In this document: in pieces, positions 53,905-62,379 of the stretch
How the letters are laid out: every line of letters begins with the position of its first letter
Numbering within the stretch: the first letter of the stretch is position 1
Assembly: GCA_905202485.1 (NCBI GenBank)
Contig: CAJKRY010000002.1
Span: 1 to 64,000 of the forward strand
DNA length: 64,000 nucleotides
Reading direction: 5' to 3'
Source of the DNA: an uncultured Methanomassiliicoccus sp.
Lineage (GTDB): Archaea > Thermoplasmatota > Thermoplasmata > Methanomassiliicoccales > Methanomassiliicoccaceae
The notes under the pieces: model-generated
Seen by the model: the letters and a program-made list of their open reading frames with translations, nothing else
Told to the model about the DNA's origin: nothing
Databases searched by the model: none
Translations under genes and position numbers: made by a program

Positions 53905-55032
53905 TCAGTCAATGAAATCTATATCTTCAGTAGTTGTTTTAACTCTGCTGCTGTCAGGACCTAGAATGTTATTGGATCTCACTCCGGTTATAACTACCAT
54001 CACCCTGACTGCATCACCTAGATCTGGATCGACTGCAGCGCCCCATATGATACGGGCATTCGGAGATACGCGTGATTGAATTACAGACGCTACTCTTTCT
54101 GCCTCTGAGATTGACATATTGTTTCCGCCAGTGATGTTTACAAGAACTCCAGTAGCTTCAGAGATATCTACGTCAATCAACGGAGAGTTGATGGCAGCGT
54201 CAATTGCTTCTTCAACACGGTTCTTATCACTGTCGCTTTCTCCCAGTCCGATCATTGCGACTCCTGCACCCTTCATGATTGTTTTGACATCATTAAAGTC
54301 CAGATTTACAAGTCCAGGCTTAGTAATCAATTCTGTTATTCCTTTGATTGCCCGGACAAGCACTTCATCTGCCACTTTAAAGGCCTCATTGATAGCCAGC
54401 CTTGGACAGATCTCCAGAAGTTTGTCGTTGGGAATGACGATTACGGTATCAGCGGCATCCCTTAAGCGGTCTAAACCCCACTCAGCATTTTCTGCTCTTA
54501 TGTTTCCTTCAGCTTTGAAAGGGTATGTTACTACAGCCACAGTTAAAGCTCCCATATCTTTGGCAAGCTTTGCCACATACGGAGCTGATCCTGTTCCGGT
54601 TCCGCCGCCCATACCTGCTGTTACAAACACGATGTCTGAACGGTCTAAAGCTCCGCGAAGCTCTAACTCAGCTTCTCTAGCTGCATCTTCTCCGACACGG
54701 GGAAGTGCACCGGCTCCCAATCCTCTTGTGATCCTTCTCCCCAAGAGCAACTTATTTGGAGAGTGAATTGCAAGAAGATGCTGGGCATCAGTATTGGCAG
54801 CATAGATTTCTGCTCCGGTAACACCTATCTCAGAAAGACGGTCAATGGTGTTTGTTCCTCCACCACCGCACCCTATGATCTTAATATTTGTTTTAAGAGA
54901 CTCTAATACTTCTAATAAAAGCCGATCATCTGCTGAGAATTGTCTGCCCCCAGATGCGCTTTCTGGGATTTGTGAAGGGTCCGTGGCTTGCATGCTCGCA
55001 CGGGAAATTGCATCGTTTATGAATGATTTCAT
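53905..55032 (-). CDS. ftsZ: Cell division GTPase FtsZ (copy A)
   Basis: A 375-aa tubulin-fold GTPase that polymerises at the division site. The GTP-binding loops are IIGCGGGGTNTIDRL and the tubulin signature GGGTGTG near residue 125; NLDFNDVKTIMKGAG carries the catalytic T7-loop acidic residue. AGAGGT lies 6 nt before the ATG. It is followed by secE and preceded by a close paralogue. Confidence 0.94.
   Translation of the reverse strand: MKSFINDAISRASMQATDPSQIPESASGGRQFSADDRLLLEVLESLKTNIKIIGCGGGGTNTIDRLSEIGVTGAEIYAANTDAQHLLAIHSPNKLLLGRRITRGLGAGALPRVGEDAAREAELELRGALDRSDIVFVTAGMGGGTGTGSAPYVAKLAKDMGALTVAVVTYPFKAEGNIRAENAEWGLDRLRDAADTVIVIPNDKLLEICPRLAINEAFKVADEVLVRAIKGITELITKPGLVNLDFNDVKTIMKGAGVAMIGLGESDSDKNRVEEAIDAAINSPLIDVDISEATGVLVNITGGNNMSISEAERVASVIQSRVSPNARIIWGAAVDPDLGDAVRVMVVITGVRSNNILGPDSSRVKTTTEDIDFID
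54560..54635 (-). repeat. 76-nt exact repeat shared by the two ftsZ genes
   Basis: Positions 54560-54635 are identical to 55860-55935 (offset 1300), covering the GTP-binding signature region, including synonymous sites. Other near-identical stretches occur around 54040-54080 against 55337-55377 and around 54275-54330 against 55575-55630. Confidence 0.9.
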
Positions 55033-55204
55033 TGTGATACCTCTGCGACGGTTTGGCTGCAGTCCGTCATCGTCTGACAGGATTGTAGGATGAAGTTTGG
55101 ATTTCTTGATTCTGAAATCCGCACCTCCTAATGTCTTGTCGGGTTTTTAAGTCATCTGTAATGACATATTTAGCTATGATGCCATGAGTGCACATGTGAG
55201 AGAT

Positions 55205-56353
55205 TTATCTGACAGTTGGAATTCCATCGAGATATTCATCATCAACGGGTTTTTTATCGAATATCTGCTCGGATTTAACACCAGTAATTATCAGCATAAC
55301 ACGCATTTTATTTGAGAGCGTTGGATCAACTGCAGCACCCCATATGATACGGGCATTCGGAGATACGCGTGATTGAATCGTAGATGCAACTTTTTCGGCT
55401 TCCATTAATGTCATGTTTGTACCGCCTACAACATTAATCAGCACTCCAGTAGCGTCAGAAATGTCTACTTCAAGCAAAGGTGAATTCAACGCATCTTCAA
55501 TAGCTTCGGCAGCACGATCGTCTGAATCTTCTTCGGATTCGCCAAGTCCGATCAGAGCTACACCCGCACCCTTCATGATTGTTTTGATATCATTAAAGTC
55601 CAGATTTACAAGTCCGGGCTTAGTAATTATTTCTGTGATTCCTTTTATGGCTCTCATCAAAAGCTCATCGGCGACCTTGAATGCCATACTTATTGAAAGA
55701 TTAGGACAGACTTTCAGAAGTTTATCATTGGGAATTACGATTACTGTATCGGCTGATTCTCTCAAGCGGTCTAAGCCCCAGATGGCGTTTTCCATTCTCA
55801 TGCGCCCTTCGCCTTCAAACGGCATTGTAGTAACGGCGATGGTCAATGCACCCATATTCTTGGCAAGCTTTGCCACATACGGAGCTGATCCTGTTCCGGT
55901 TCCGCCGCCCATACCTGCTGTTACAAACACGATGTGGGCATCCATCAGGCTTCTTCTTAATTCATCATCAGCTTCCGCCGCTGCTTCTTCACCCACTCTT
56001 GGCAAGGCACCTGCTCCTAATCCCCTTGTGCATCTGCGCCCTAAGAGAATTTTATTAGGCGCATTTATAGCTAAAAGATGCTGGGCATCAGTATTGGCAG
56101 CATATAATTCAGCACCAGTTATGCCTTCTTCAACAATGCGGCCAATTGTATTTGTGCCACCTCCGCCACATCCTACAATCTTGATGTTTGTTTTGAGCTG
56201 ATCTAAGAATCGTGATAGTTCGTCATCTATAGCAGAAGTCTGCTGTGGTTGCGGCTGAACGTAGCTTTGATCCTGTGCAGCATATACAGGAGGGGCCTGT
56301 TGCGGATTGGGTGATGTCCCTCTAGAAAGTGCCTCGTCGATTAATGATCTCAT
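55205..56353 (-). CDS. ftsZ: Cell division GTPase FtsZ (copy B)
   Basis: A 382-aa FtsZ with the same loops as copy A (GCGGGGTNTIGRI, GGGTGTG, NLDFNDIKTIMKGAG). The N-terminal tail is Pro/Gln-rich. The ATG at 56353 was chosen over one two codons upstream because AGGG is then 6 nt away and the start MRSLIDEALSRG parallels copy A (MKSFINDAISRA). The two copies are much more alike than the deeply split archaeal FtsZ1/FtsZ2 pair normally is, with a 76-nt identical block. Confidence 0.93.
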   Translation of the reverse strand: MRSLIDEALSRGTSPNPQQAPPVYAAQDQSYVQPQPQQTSAIDDELSRFLDQLKTNIKIVGCGGGGTNTIGRIVEEGITGAELYAANTDAQHLLAINAPNKILLGRRCTRGLGAGALPRVGEEAAAEADDELRRSLMDAHIVFVTAGMGGGTGTGSAPYVAKLAKNMGALTIAVTTMPFEGEGRMRMENAIWGLDRLRESADTVIVIPNDKLLKVCPNLSISMAFKVADELLMRAIKGITEIITKPGLVNLDFNDIKTIMKGAGVALIGLGESEEDSDDRAAEAIEDALNSPLLEVDISDATGVLINVVGGTNMTLMEAEKVASTIQSRVSPNARIIWGAAVDPTLSNKMRVMLIITGVKSEQIFDKKPVDDEYLDGIPTVR

Positions 56354-56762
56354 GTGCATCCCTAGTACTGCAACGCAACGGCTATATTAAATAATTACCA
56401 CTGGTCTGCTGATTGTCTGCCACGATTATCAAAAAATATAAATCTTATATTTTAAACTCTGGCATACATGAAAACGACTTTAAAATAATGATTACAACTA
56501 TTGCATACGATAAATAAATACGTATTTTGAGAGATGCTTACAAAATATTGTCAGACAATTGTCATACAAAATGCAGACGCTTATTAATTAGGCATGAATA
56601 ATTTAGAATTTTAAATTACTTGATTTATCATACTTAAATTTAATTTTTATACGTATCAAACATTAATTTAATTTATGAATTTCGCAGATTCTCACGGATA
56701 TAAGAATGCAAATGTATATTAACTATAGATTTATAGCAAAATTAATCTGTATTTCGAATAAA
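56354..56762. other. AT-rich intergenic region upstream of thiM
   Basis: No gene or RNA gene was recognised. The region is very AT-rich with many TATA-like sequences and should contain the promoters of the minus-strand ftsZ unit and the plus-strand thi unit. Confidence 0.5.
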
Positions 56763-56837
56763 CACAGCTGATCATATGCAACAATCTGTTGACTCTAAAA
56801 TGAGATATTTAGCATCATCTGAGTCAATACAGCTGTG
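56763..56837 (+). promoter_or_regulatory. Nested stem structure in the thiM leader
   Basis: CACAGCTG (56763-56770) pairs with CAGCTGTG (56830-56837), and inside it TTGACTC (56789-56795) pairs with GAGTCAA (56821-56827). The structure ends about 27 nt before the AGAGGGAG ribosome-binding site of thiM. It does not contain the conserved sequences of the TPP riboswitch. It may be a regulatory leader, or the outer repeat may be a DNA operator. Confidence 0.45.
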
Positions 56838-56875
56838 AAAGAAATATCTGCACATAAAGACAAAAGAGGGAGTTA

Positions 56876-57694
56876 ATGTTTTTAGACATCATAGAAAATG
56901 TAAGGGTAAAATCTCCCCTGATCAATGTTATTACTAACTTTGTCACAGTGAATGATTGCGCCAATATTCTGCTTGCAGCGGGTGCATCACCCTGCATGGC
57001 ATACGACATCAGAGAAGTAGAAGACATTGTTTCAATAAGCCAGGGCCTTGTAATCAATTTAGGATCTATTGAAGATGACCGGGCAATGCTTCTTTCAACA
57101 AAGAAAGCCAATGAAATCGGGATACCGACTGTCTTTGATCCTGTAGCTGCTGGTGCAAGCAGACTTCGTAATGAGTTGTGCGAGGAATTTTTACAAAAGG
57201 TAAAGTTTTCAGTCATCCGCGGAAATATTTCTGAAATTAAGTCACTAGCATTCGGAAGCGTTACGACTAAGGGCGTGGATGCGAGTGATGCGGACAAAGT
57301 TACTGAAGACAATCTTCCAGAAATTGTAAAGATGGCTAAAGCACTGAGTGAAAAGACCGGCTCGGTTATTGCAATATCAGGAAAGATAGATGTCATAGCT
57401 GATTCTCAAAAAGCATATATTATCAAAAACGGACATCCAATAATGACACAGATCACTGGAAGCGGCTGTATGCTGACAACACTCATATGTGCATACTGTG
57501 CTGCAAATCCAGACAGAATTCTTGAATCTGCCGCGGCAGCAGTATGCGTTATGGGAATCTGCGGAGAATGTGCATATCAAAAAATGATCGATACAGACGC
57601 TGGAACCTCATCGTTCAGAAATTACCTGATAGACTACGTCAGTAAAATAAACGGCAAGATGATTAAGGAGAGAATGAAAGTTGAAATTTACTAA
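56876..57694 (+). CDS. thiM: Hydroxyethylthiazole kinase
   Basis: A 272-aa ribokinase-like enzyme that phosphorylates 4-methyl-5-(2-hydroxyethyl)thiazole in thiamine salvage. Signatures are SPLINVITNFVTVNDCANILLAAGASP at the start, VFDPVAAGAS, VIRGNISEIKSLA, and the catalytic ITGSGCMLTTL near residue 195. AGAGGGAG precedes the ATG. It overlaps thiE by 14 nt. Confidence 0.94.
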   Translation: MFLDIIENVRVKSPLINVITNFVTVNDCANILLAAGASPCMAYDIREVEDIVSISQGLVINLGSIEDDRAMLLSTKKANEIGIPTVFDPVAAGASRLRNELCEEFLQKVKFSVIRGNISEIKSLAFGSVTTKGVDASDADKVTEDNLPEIVKMAKALSEKTGSVIAISGKIDVIADSQKAYIIKNGHPIMTQITGSGCMLTTLICAYCAANPDRILESAAAAVCVMGICGECAYQKMIDTDAGTSSFRNYLIDYVSKINGKMIKERMKVEIY

Positions 57695-58316
57695 AGAACT
57701 TCTGAGATTATATGCAGTTACGGACCGCAGCTGGATCGGAAACCGGTCAATGTCTGAAGAAGTAGAAAAAGCACTGAAAGCCGGCGTCACCTGTCTGCAG
57801 ATCAGAGAGAAGAATATCAGCTATGAAGAATACCTTTCCAAATCAATCGAACTCAGGAAAATATGCAATAAGTATAACGTTCCGTTTATTGTCGATGATA
57901 ATGTTGAAGTCGCACTGGCCAGCGGCGCTGACGGTGTTCATGTAGGACAGAAAGACATCGTGAATAAAGATGTAAGATCAATGATTGGCGACGATATGAT
58001 TCTGGGGATATCTGCTAATTCTGTAGAACTGGCGATTGCTGCAGAAAAAGCAGGGGCTGATTACATCGGAGTCGGATCCATCCAGCTCTCTCCAACAAAA
58101 GGCGAATCTAAAGTGCTTTCGTTAAAATATGTGCAGGAGATCTGCAGTTCTGTTTCAATTCCTGTTGTAGCCATTGGCGGAATCAATGAAGAAAACATAC
58201 CAAAACTGAAAGGCATCGGTGTTGCTGGCGTAGCTGTAATATCTGCAATATTTGGAAAAGAAGATGTTGCTGAGGCAACCTATAAGCTCAAAAAGATAGT
58301 TGATGAGAATATATGA
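57681..58316 (+). CDS. thiE: Thiamine-phosphate synthase
   Basis: A 211-aa TIM-barrel enzyme that joins hydroxymethylpyrimidine diphosphate to thiazole phosphate. Conserved parts are LQIREKNISYEEYL, VPFIVDDNVEVALASGADGVHVGQKD, GADYIGVGSIQLSPTK and VVAIGGINEENI. The start is TTG at 57681, with GGAG about 10 nt upstream. Its stop overlaps the ATG of the HAD gene, so the three genes form one unit. Confidence 0.94.
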   Translation: MKFTKELLRLYAVTDRSWIGNRSMSEEVEKALKAGVTCLQIREKNISYEEYLSKSIELRKICNKYNVPFIVDDNVEVALASGADGVHVGQKDIVNKDVRSMIGDDMILGISANSVELAIAAEKAGADYIGVGSIQLSPTKGESKVLSLKYVQEICSSVSIPVVAIGGINEENIPKLKGIGVAGVAVISAIFGKEDVAEATYKLKKIVDENI

Positions 58317-58978
58317 AAGGAGATATGCGTGTACCATACAAATTCGTAATTTTTGACATGGATGGTACAATAATTGATTCCATGCCAGCGTGGAAGAATT
58401 TATGGAATGAATACTTGATTTCTAAAGGTATTCAGCCTCCAGAAAATCTAGCAGAAACCATATTGAATATGACTCTCATTGAATCATCTCAATATTTCAT
58501 CGATAAGTTTGGCATAAAAAGCACAACAGATGAAGTGAGGTCTGAATTTTATAAGATTATGGAAAAAAAGTACTACCGTGGATTTTCACCAAAACCCGGC
58601 GTAGTTGACTATATAAAAGAACTTCACTCGAATAATGTTTCAACATGCGTGGTTACAGCCACAGCAGAAAGACTAGCTAATGCATGTTTAACACAAAACG
58701 GAATGATTGATTTATTCGATTTTGTAATAAGCTGTGAAAAAGTTGGTAAAAATAAACAATTTCCTGATGCGTATAACCTGGCAGCTGAATACTTTGGGTC
58801 TGAACCGTCTGGAACTGTAATTTTTGAAGATGCTCCATATGCTGCAACCACGGCGGTAAATGCAGGGTATTATACCATTGGAGTATTCGATGAATATTAT
58901 AAAGATTATATGGAAACTATGAAGTCAATATGTAACGAATACATATATGGATTCAAGAAAGATATGAAAAGCCAATAA
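58313..58978 (+). CDS. HAD superfamily phosphatase in the thi unit
   Basis: A 221-aa haloacid-dehalogenase-like hydrolase. Motif I is FDMDGTIIDS, motif II the Thr in VVTATAERL, motif III the conserved Lys region GKNKQFPDAY, and motif IV VIFEDAPYA. A helical cap follows motif I, as in beta-phosphoglucomutase-like phosphatases. Because its ATG overlaps the thiE stop, a thiamine-related phosphate is a reasonable substrate guess, but this rests on position only. Confidence 0.85.
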   Translation: MKGDMRVPYKFVIFDMDGTIIDSMPAWKNLWNEYLISKGIQPPENLAETILNMTLIESSQYFIDKFGIKSTTDEVRSEFYKIMEKKYYRGFSPKPGVVDYIKELHSNNVSTCVVTATAERLANACLTQNGMIDLFDFVISCEKVGKNKQFPDAYNLAAEYFGSEPSGTVIFEDAPYAATTAVNAGYYTIGVFDEYYKDYMETMKSICNEYIYGFKKDMKSQ

Positions 58979-59220
58979 TTATTCCATCTAATAGATAACT
59001 ACGGGAGGTATGCAGGAATATAAAAAGTAAGATGAGCATATCTCTTTGAATCGTTGTAAATATTATGCAGATTTGAACAATAATCACGATGCTGCAATAT
59101 CTGATATTGATTCACAAGTTGATGAGTATCGAACAAAAATAGTGATTGATCATAAATGTATCTCTGATTATATTGTCATCAAACAAGAAGGAATAGTATA
59201 TAACAAAGATAAAATAAAAG

Positions 59221-59294
59221 TGGGCACGACCGGATTTGAACCGGCGACCATCGGGTTATGAGCCTGACGCTCCACCAGACTAAGCTACGCACCC
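59221..59294 (-). tRNA. tRNA with CAT anticodon (Met, or Ile2)
   Basis: Read on the minus strand: acceptor GGGTGCG pairs with CGTGCCC through two wobble pairs, the loop CTCATAA holds anticodon CAT, and the T arm is GCCGG-TTCAAAT-CCGGT-like. The anticodon stem TCAGG/CCCGA has one A-C mismatch. The lack of initiator features argues for elongator tRNA-Met or the tRNA-Ile that is modified to read AUA. CCA is not encoded. A TATA-like AGTATTTATT lies upstream at about 59322-59333. Confidence 0.88.
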
Positions 59295-59345
59295 TGTTAA
59301 AGAGAGGTTAAGAGAGCGCCCCAATAAATACTTTTTTGCTAGGTC

Positions 59346-60047
59346 TTACACATCGCCTCGTATTGTAACTGTTTTGATGGTTTTCTGTGCAACATCAGCA
59401 AGGCTCATAATTACCTCAGATGAGTACGGCTTCAGCTCAGAAAGTGCAGGATCCAAAGTATAATCTGGCCTAAACTGCTGTAAAGCATATTTCTTTGAAC
59501 CAGATAATTCTGAAATTATAGAATGAACATCATCTTCAGACAAAAATATCGGAACTATAGTAGTGCGGAATTCATAATCAATCCCAGATGACTGGATGAT
59601 ATCTATTGAGCGCCTTATATTGTCTAAGTTAACATCCACGCCTGCAGTATCAGAGTATTTCTTGTTGAGCGGAGCTTTGACGTCCATTGCAATATAGTCT
59701 ATTAAATTTTCAGAAATTAAACGTTCAAGCACATCAGGGTTTGTCCCGTTCGTGTCAAGCTTGACCTTTAGACCAAAATCTTTTATTTCTCTCAAAAGAT
59801 CTGCCAGATCGCTGTGAGTTGTTGGTTCTCCCCCGCTCACTACAATACCATCAAGAAAATCTTTATTTTCAGAGATATACGATTCTATGTATTCTATTGG
59901 AACTTCATCGAATGAGTCCGGATTTAAAACGACATTCTTGTTATGACAATATGGGCAGCGGAAATTACATCCCGGCAGATAGATTGAAGCCACGATATGG
60001 CCGTCCCAGTCTAACAAAGATGTCTCAATAAATCCGATGATCTTCAT
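59346..60047 (-). CDS. Radical SAM activating enzyme, NrdG/PflA-like
   Basis: A 233-aa radical SAM protein, most like anaerobic ribonucleoside-triphosphate reductase activase, which makes the glycyl radical of NrdD. The [4Fe-4S] motif is CNFRCPYC at about residues 27-34; GGEPTTH is the SAM-binding GGE motif. It belongs to the archaeal type with a C-terminal part ending in a TIRGDV strand. nrdD is not adjacent. The ATG follows the small zinc-protein gene by 4 nt. Confidence 0.85.
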   Translation of the reverse strand: MKIIGFIETSLLDWDGHIVASIYLPGCNFRCPYCHNKNVVLNPDSFDEVPIEYIESYISENKDFLDGIVVSGGEPTTHSDLADLLREIKDFGLKVKLDTNGTNPDVLERLISENLIDYIAMDVKAPLNKKYSDTAGVDVNLDNIRRSIDIIQSSGIDYEFRTTIVPIFLSEDDVHSIISELSGSKKYALQQFRPDYTLDPALSELKPYSSEVIMSLADVAQKTIKTVTIRGDV

Positions 60048-60051
60048 GCAA

Positions 60052-60249
60052 TCACTGTTTGGATGATTCTTGCTGCATCATCTCTATTTTTCTCTTTTTA
60101 TGCCCGGCGGGTCCACCTCTTTCAGTCATTGCCTTTTCCATACATTCATCGCTGTCACAGATAAAAGCTGCAAACTGAAAATACTTAGCAGGAGCGCCAC
60201 AAAACTGGCACTTTTCCTTTTCAATATCCATAGTAGATTGATCGCACAT
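60052..60249 (-). CDS. Small zinc-binding protein upstream of the radical SAM gene
   Basis: A protein of about 65 aa with cysteine pairs CQFCGAP and ICDSDEC, probably one zinc site, and a basic Gln/Ser-rich C-terminus. The family was not recognised. The start is uncertain: ATG 60249 is used here, but an ATG at 60231 sits about 26 nt after a TATA-like GATTATTTAC and could start a leaderless message. It lies 4 nt before the activase gene, so the two are probably made together. Confidence 0.6.
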   Translation of the reverse strand: MCDQSTMDIEKEKCQFCGAPAKYFQFAAFICDSDECMEKAMTERGGPAGHKKRKIEMMQQESSKQ

Positions 60250-60287
60250 AAAGTAAATAATCAATTCCCTAGTTTAATCCGCGAAAT

Positions 60288-60317
60288 AGTGGGCACGACC
60301 GGATTTGAACCGGCGAC
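60288..60317 (-). repeat. Direct repeat of the tRNA (CAT) 3' end
   Basis: These 30 nt are identical to 59219-59248, covering the T arm, the 3' acceptor strand and the discriminator of the tRNA at 59221-59294. No matching 5' half is present, so this is a tRNA fragment and not a gene. It lies directly after the nadC stop. Such fragments are often scars of integration at a tRNA. Confidence 0.9.
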
Positions 60318-60325
60318 TATGCTGC

Positions 60326-61129
60326 TCAACAGATATCGAGAGAGAATTGGATTGATCTCACAGAATGAGTAATCCATCCTAATGATATGACGTCGGCGCA
60401 TGCATCATACAGCGGTGCTGTCTCCGGCGTAATTGTTCCAGATACCTCTACGCAGATAGAAGGATTTAAAGACTTAATCAGACGGTAACATTTTGCAGCA
60501 TCTTCAGGAGACATGTTGTCTAACAGAATAATATCTGCACCAGCATTCACCGCAATTTCTGAATCTTCAATGGATTCAACTTCGACTTCTACCTTTTTAG
60601 TAAAAGAATATTTTTTTGCTCTGGTTACAGCTTTAGCGACTCCCCCGAGAACAGCGATGTGATTGTCTTTTATAAGGATCAGATCGTCCAGACAAAACCT
60701 GTGGGGATCTCCACCACCCAGAACAACCGCTTTTTTTTCAAATACTCTGAATCCAGGAGTAGTTTTCCTAGTTGCAGCTATTTTTGCATGCGAGAGTTTT
60801 GATGAGAGGTTGCTTGTAACGGTGGCGATGCCGGACATTCTCATCAGGAAATTAAGAGCGGTTCTTTCCGCAGAAAGGATAGATTTCAGTGAGCCACTTA
60901 TTTCAAGAATGGTGTCGCCTTTGACAACGCTTTCACCATCAGAAACCAAAGCATTTGTTTTGAGGTTGAAGTAATGAAAAACTTCTTCTGCTTCATATAT
61001 ACCGGCTACAACACAGGGCTCATTTGCAATGACTGCCGCAGTTCCTGCTAAACCGCCGTCAATCAATGCATTTGAAGTTATATCTCCAAAGCCCAGGTCT
61101 TCCAATATATATGTTTCAATATTACTCAT
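60326..61129 (-). CDS. nadC: Nicotinate-nucleotide diphosphorylase (carboxylating)
   Basis: A 267-aa enzyme that makes nicotinate mononucleotide from quinolinate and PRPP in NAD synthesis. Conserved are EDLGFGDITSNAL at the start, LNFLMRMSGIAT, ATRKTTPGFR, the GGGDPHRFCLDDLILIKDNH segment, VEVESIEDSEIA and DIILLDNMSPED. ATG 61129 overlaps the TGA of the beta-CASP gene; a TTG one codon earlier is possible. GAGGAG lies 12 nt upstream. Confidence 0.94.
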   Translation of the reverse strand: MSNIETYILEDLGFGDITSNALIDGGLAGTAAVIANEPCVVAGIYEAEEVFHYFNLKTNALVSDGESVVKGDTILEISGSLKSILSAERTALNFLMRMSGIATVTSNLSSKLSHAKIAATRKTTPGFRVFEKKAVVLGGGDPHRFCLDDLILIKDNHIAVLGGVAKAVTRAKKYSFTKKVEVEVESIEDSEIAVNAGADIILLDNMSPEDAAKCYRLIKSLNPSICVEVSGTITPETAPLYDACADVISLGWITHSVRSIQFSLDIC

Positions 61130-62379
61130 CAAAGTTCGAACTCCTCGTTGGTCTTTGGAAGAATTACATTGAAATTGCGGTCCCTCAGTTCTTTAGCAAA
61201 TGGTTCACGATCGTCAGAGTGCATAATGACTACATTTTCCGGGTCGCAGCCTTCTACAAATTTGACTAAATCATCTTGGCCTGCGTGCGCACTGAGATCG
61301 AACTTTTTCAGGCCGCATTTAACTTTGATAGTCTGCTCCGGCTGATCTCTGGCTAATTGAACAGTCATTGTGCGGTCATTGAGAAGATTGTACCCGTTTG
61401 AGTTCTCTACCTGGAAACCAGTTAAAAGAATTGAACTATGCGGATCGTTTTTTACATCGTTGATGTATGTTTGAACAGGGCCCCCGTCTAACATACCGCC
61501 TGTAGCCACAATAACCTGAGCTTCGGCTCTTGCGGTTTTTCTGTCTCTGGAGTATGTGACTTCGGAAAAACGACGCCTGGATTCTTTCAAGTCGTGTTCG
61601 GATCGGACATATCCAGGAAAAGTCTTGTAGATCTTAGAGATTGATCTTCCCATTCCGTCTACCCACATATTATATTTAAGATTCTTAAGAATCATCATTA
61701 CTTCTTGGGTTCTTCCGACGGCAAAACAGGGGATTATGGCTTTTCCGCCGTTTTCCACAGTTTCCTTTACACTTTCAATGAGTTCTCTTTCAGTCTTCTT
61801 TCTGTCTGGATGGTTTCTGCCGGAGTATGTGCCTTCAATTATCAGATTGTCGCACTTAACCGGCTTAGCTCCTTTGACCAGACGCATGTTGCATGTGTGT
61901 ATGTCACCGGTAAATACCGTAGTGGAGTCACCGTAAATTTCATACATTGCTGCACCTGGAATGTGTCCAGCTGGAAACGGAGAGACCTCCAATGGTCCGA
62001 TGTCCATCACTTCAGTATAGCTCATTGTTGTAAAGTTGTTCATCAGCTCATCAATATCATTTTCATTGTAAACTTCTGGATATCCCTCAGCTTGTGCAAT
62101 CTTTATAGAATCCCGCACCAGAAGTTCTGTGACTTTAACGGTCGGGGGTGTTGCTATCACTTCAGTTCCATAATTTTTTGCTATCCATGGAAGCATGCCG
62201 CAGTGATCCAGATGACTGTGAGTTAAAAATACCATATCTGGCTTTGGGGCTGGCAGTGGATATGTAGGAGGCTTGTCCGCGGCCATTCCATAATCAAACA
62301 AGAGATTGACGTTGTCTTCATGAAGAAGCATACCCAGTCTCCCGACTTCTTCTACGCCTCCAAGAAATTTAAGTTTCAT
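61129..62379 (-). CDS. Metallo-beta-lactamase/beta-CASP ribonuclease, aCPSF2-like
   Basis: A 416-aa RNA nuclease of the CPSF73-like archaeal family. The zinc motif HSHLDHCG is at about residues 53-60, further ligands are in FPAGHIPGAAM and FTGDIHT, and the beta-CASP domain (PCFAVGRTQEVMMIL, ATGGMLDGGPVQ, LTGFQVENSNGY) is complete. It lacks the N-terminal KH domains of aCPSF1, so it fits the shorter aCPSF2 type, involved in RNA processing or decay. CAGAGGT precedes the ATG. Confidence 0.9.
   Translation of the reverse strand: MKLKFLGGVEEVGRLGMLLHEDNVNLLFDYGMAADKPPTYPLPAPKPDMVFLTHSHLDHCGMLPWIAKNYGTEVIATPPTVKVTELLVRDSIKIAQAEGYPEVYNENDIDELMNNFTTMSYTEVMDIGPLEVSPFPAGHIPGAAMYEIYGDSTTVFTGDIHTCNMRLVKGAKPVKCDNLIIEGTYSGRNHPDRKKTERELIESVKETVENGGKAIIPCFAVGRTQEVMMILKNLKYNMWVDGMGRSISKIYKTFPGYVRSEHDLKESRRRFSEVTYSRDRKTARAEAQVIVATGGMLDGGPVQTYINDVKNDPHSSILLTGFQVENSNGYNLLNDRTMTVQLARDQPEQTIKVKCGLKKFDLSAHAGQDDLVKFVEGCDPENVVIMHSDDREPFAKELRDRNFNVILPKTNEEFEL

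Noticed and set aside
54119..56201. Long plus-strand ORFs opposite both ftsZ genes (54119-54766 and 55413-56201)
   Set aside because: They mirror each other only because the ftsZ genes are similar. They show no recognisable domain.
56360..56875. TPP riboswitch in front of thiM
   Set aside because: The conserved CTGAGA and ACCTGATC-type sequences are not present; only an unclassified stem structure is seen.
59046..59261. Small plus-strand ORF ending in a GTTGFEPAT peptide, and a similar one at 60070-60372
   Set aside because: This peptide is the known false translation of tRNA T-arm sequence on the opposite strand; both ORFs cover the tRNA or its fragment.
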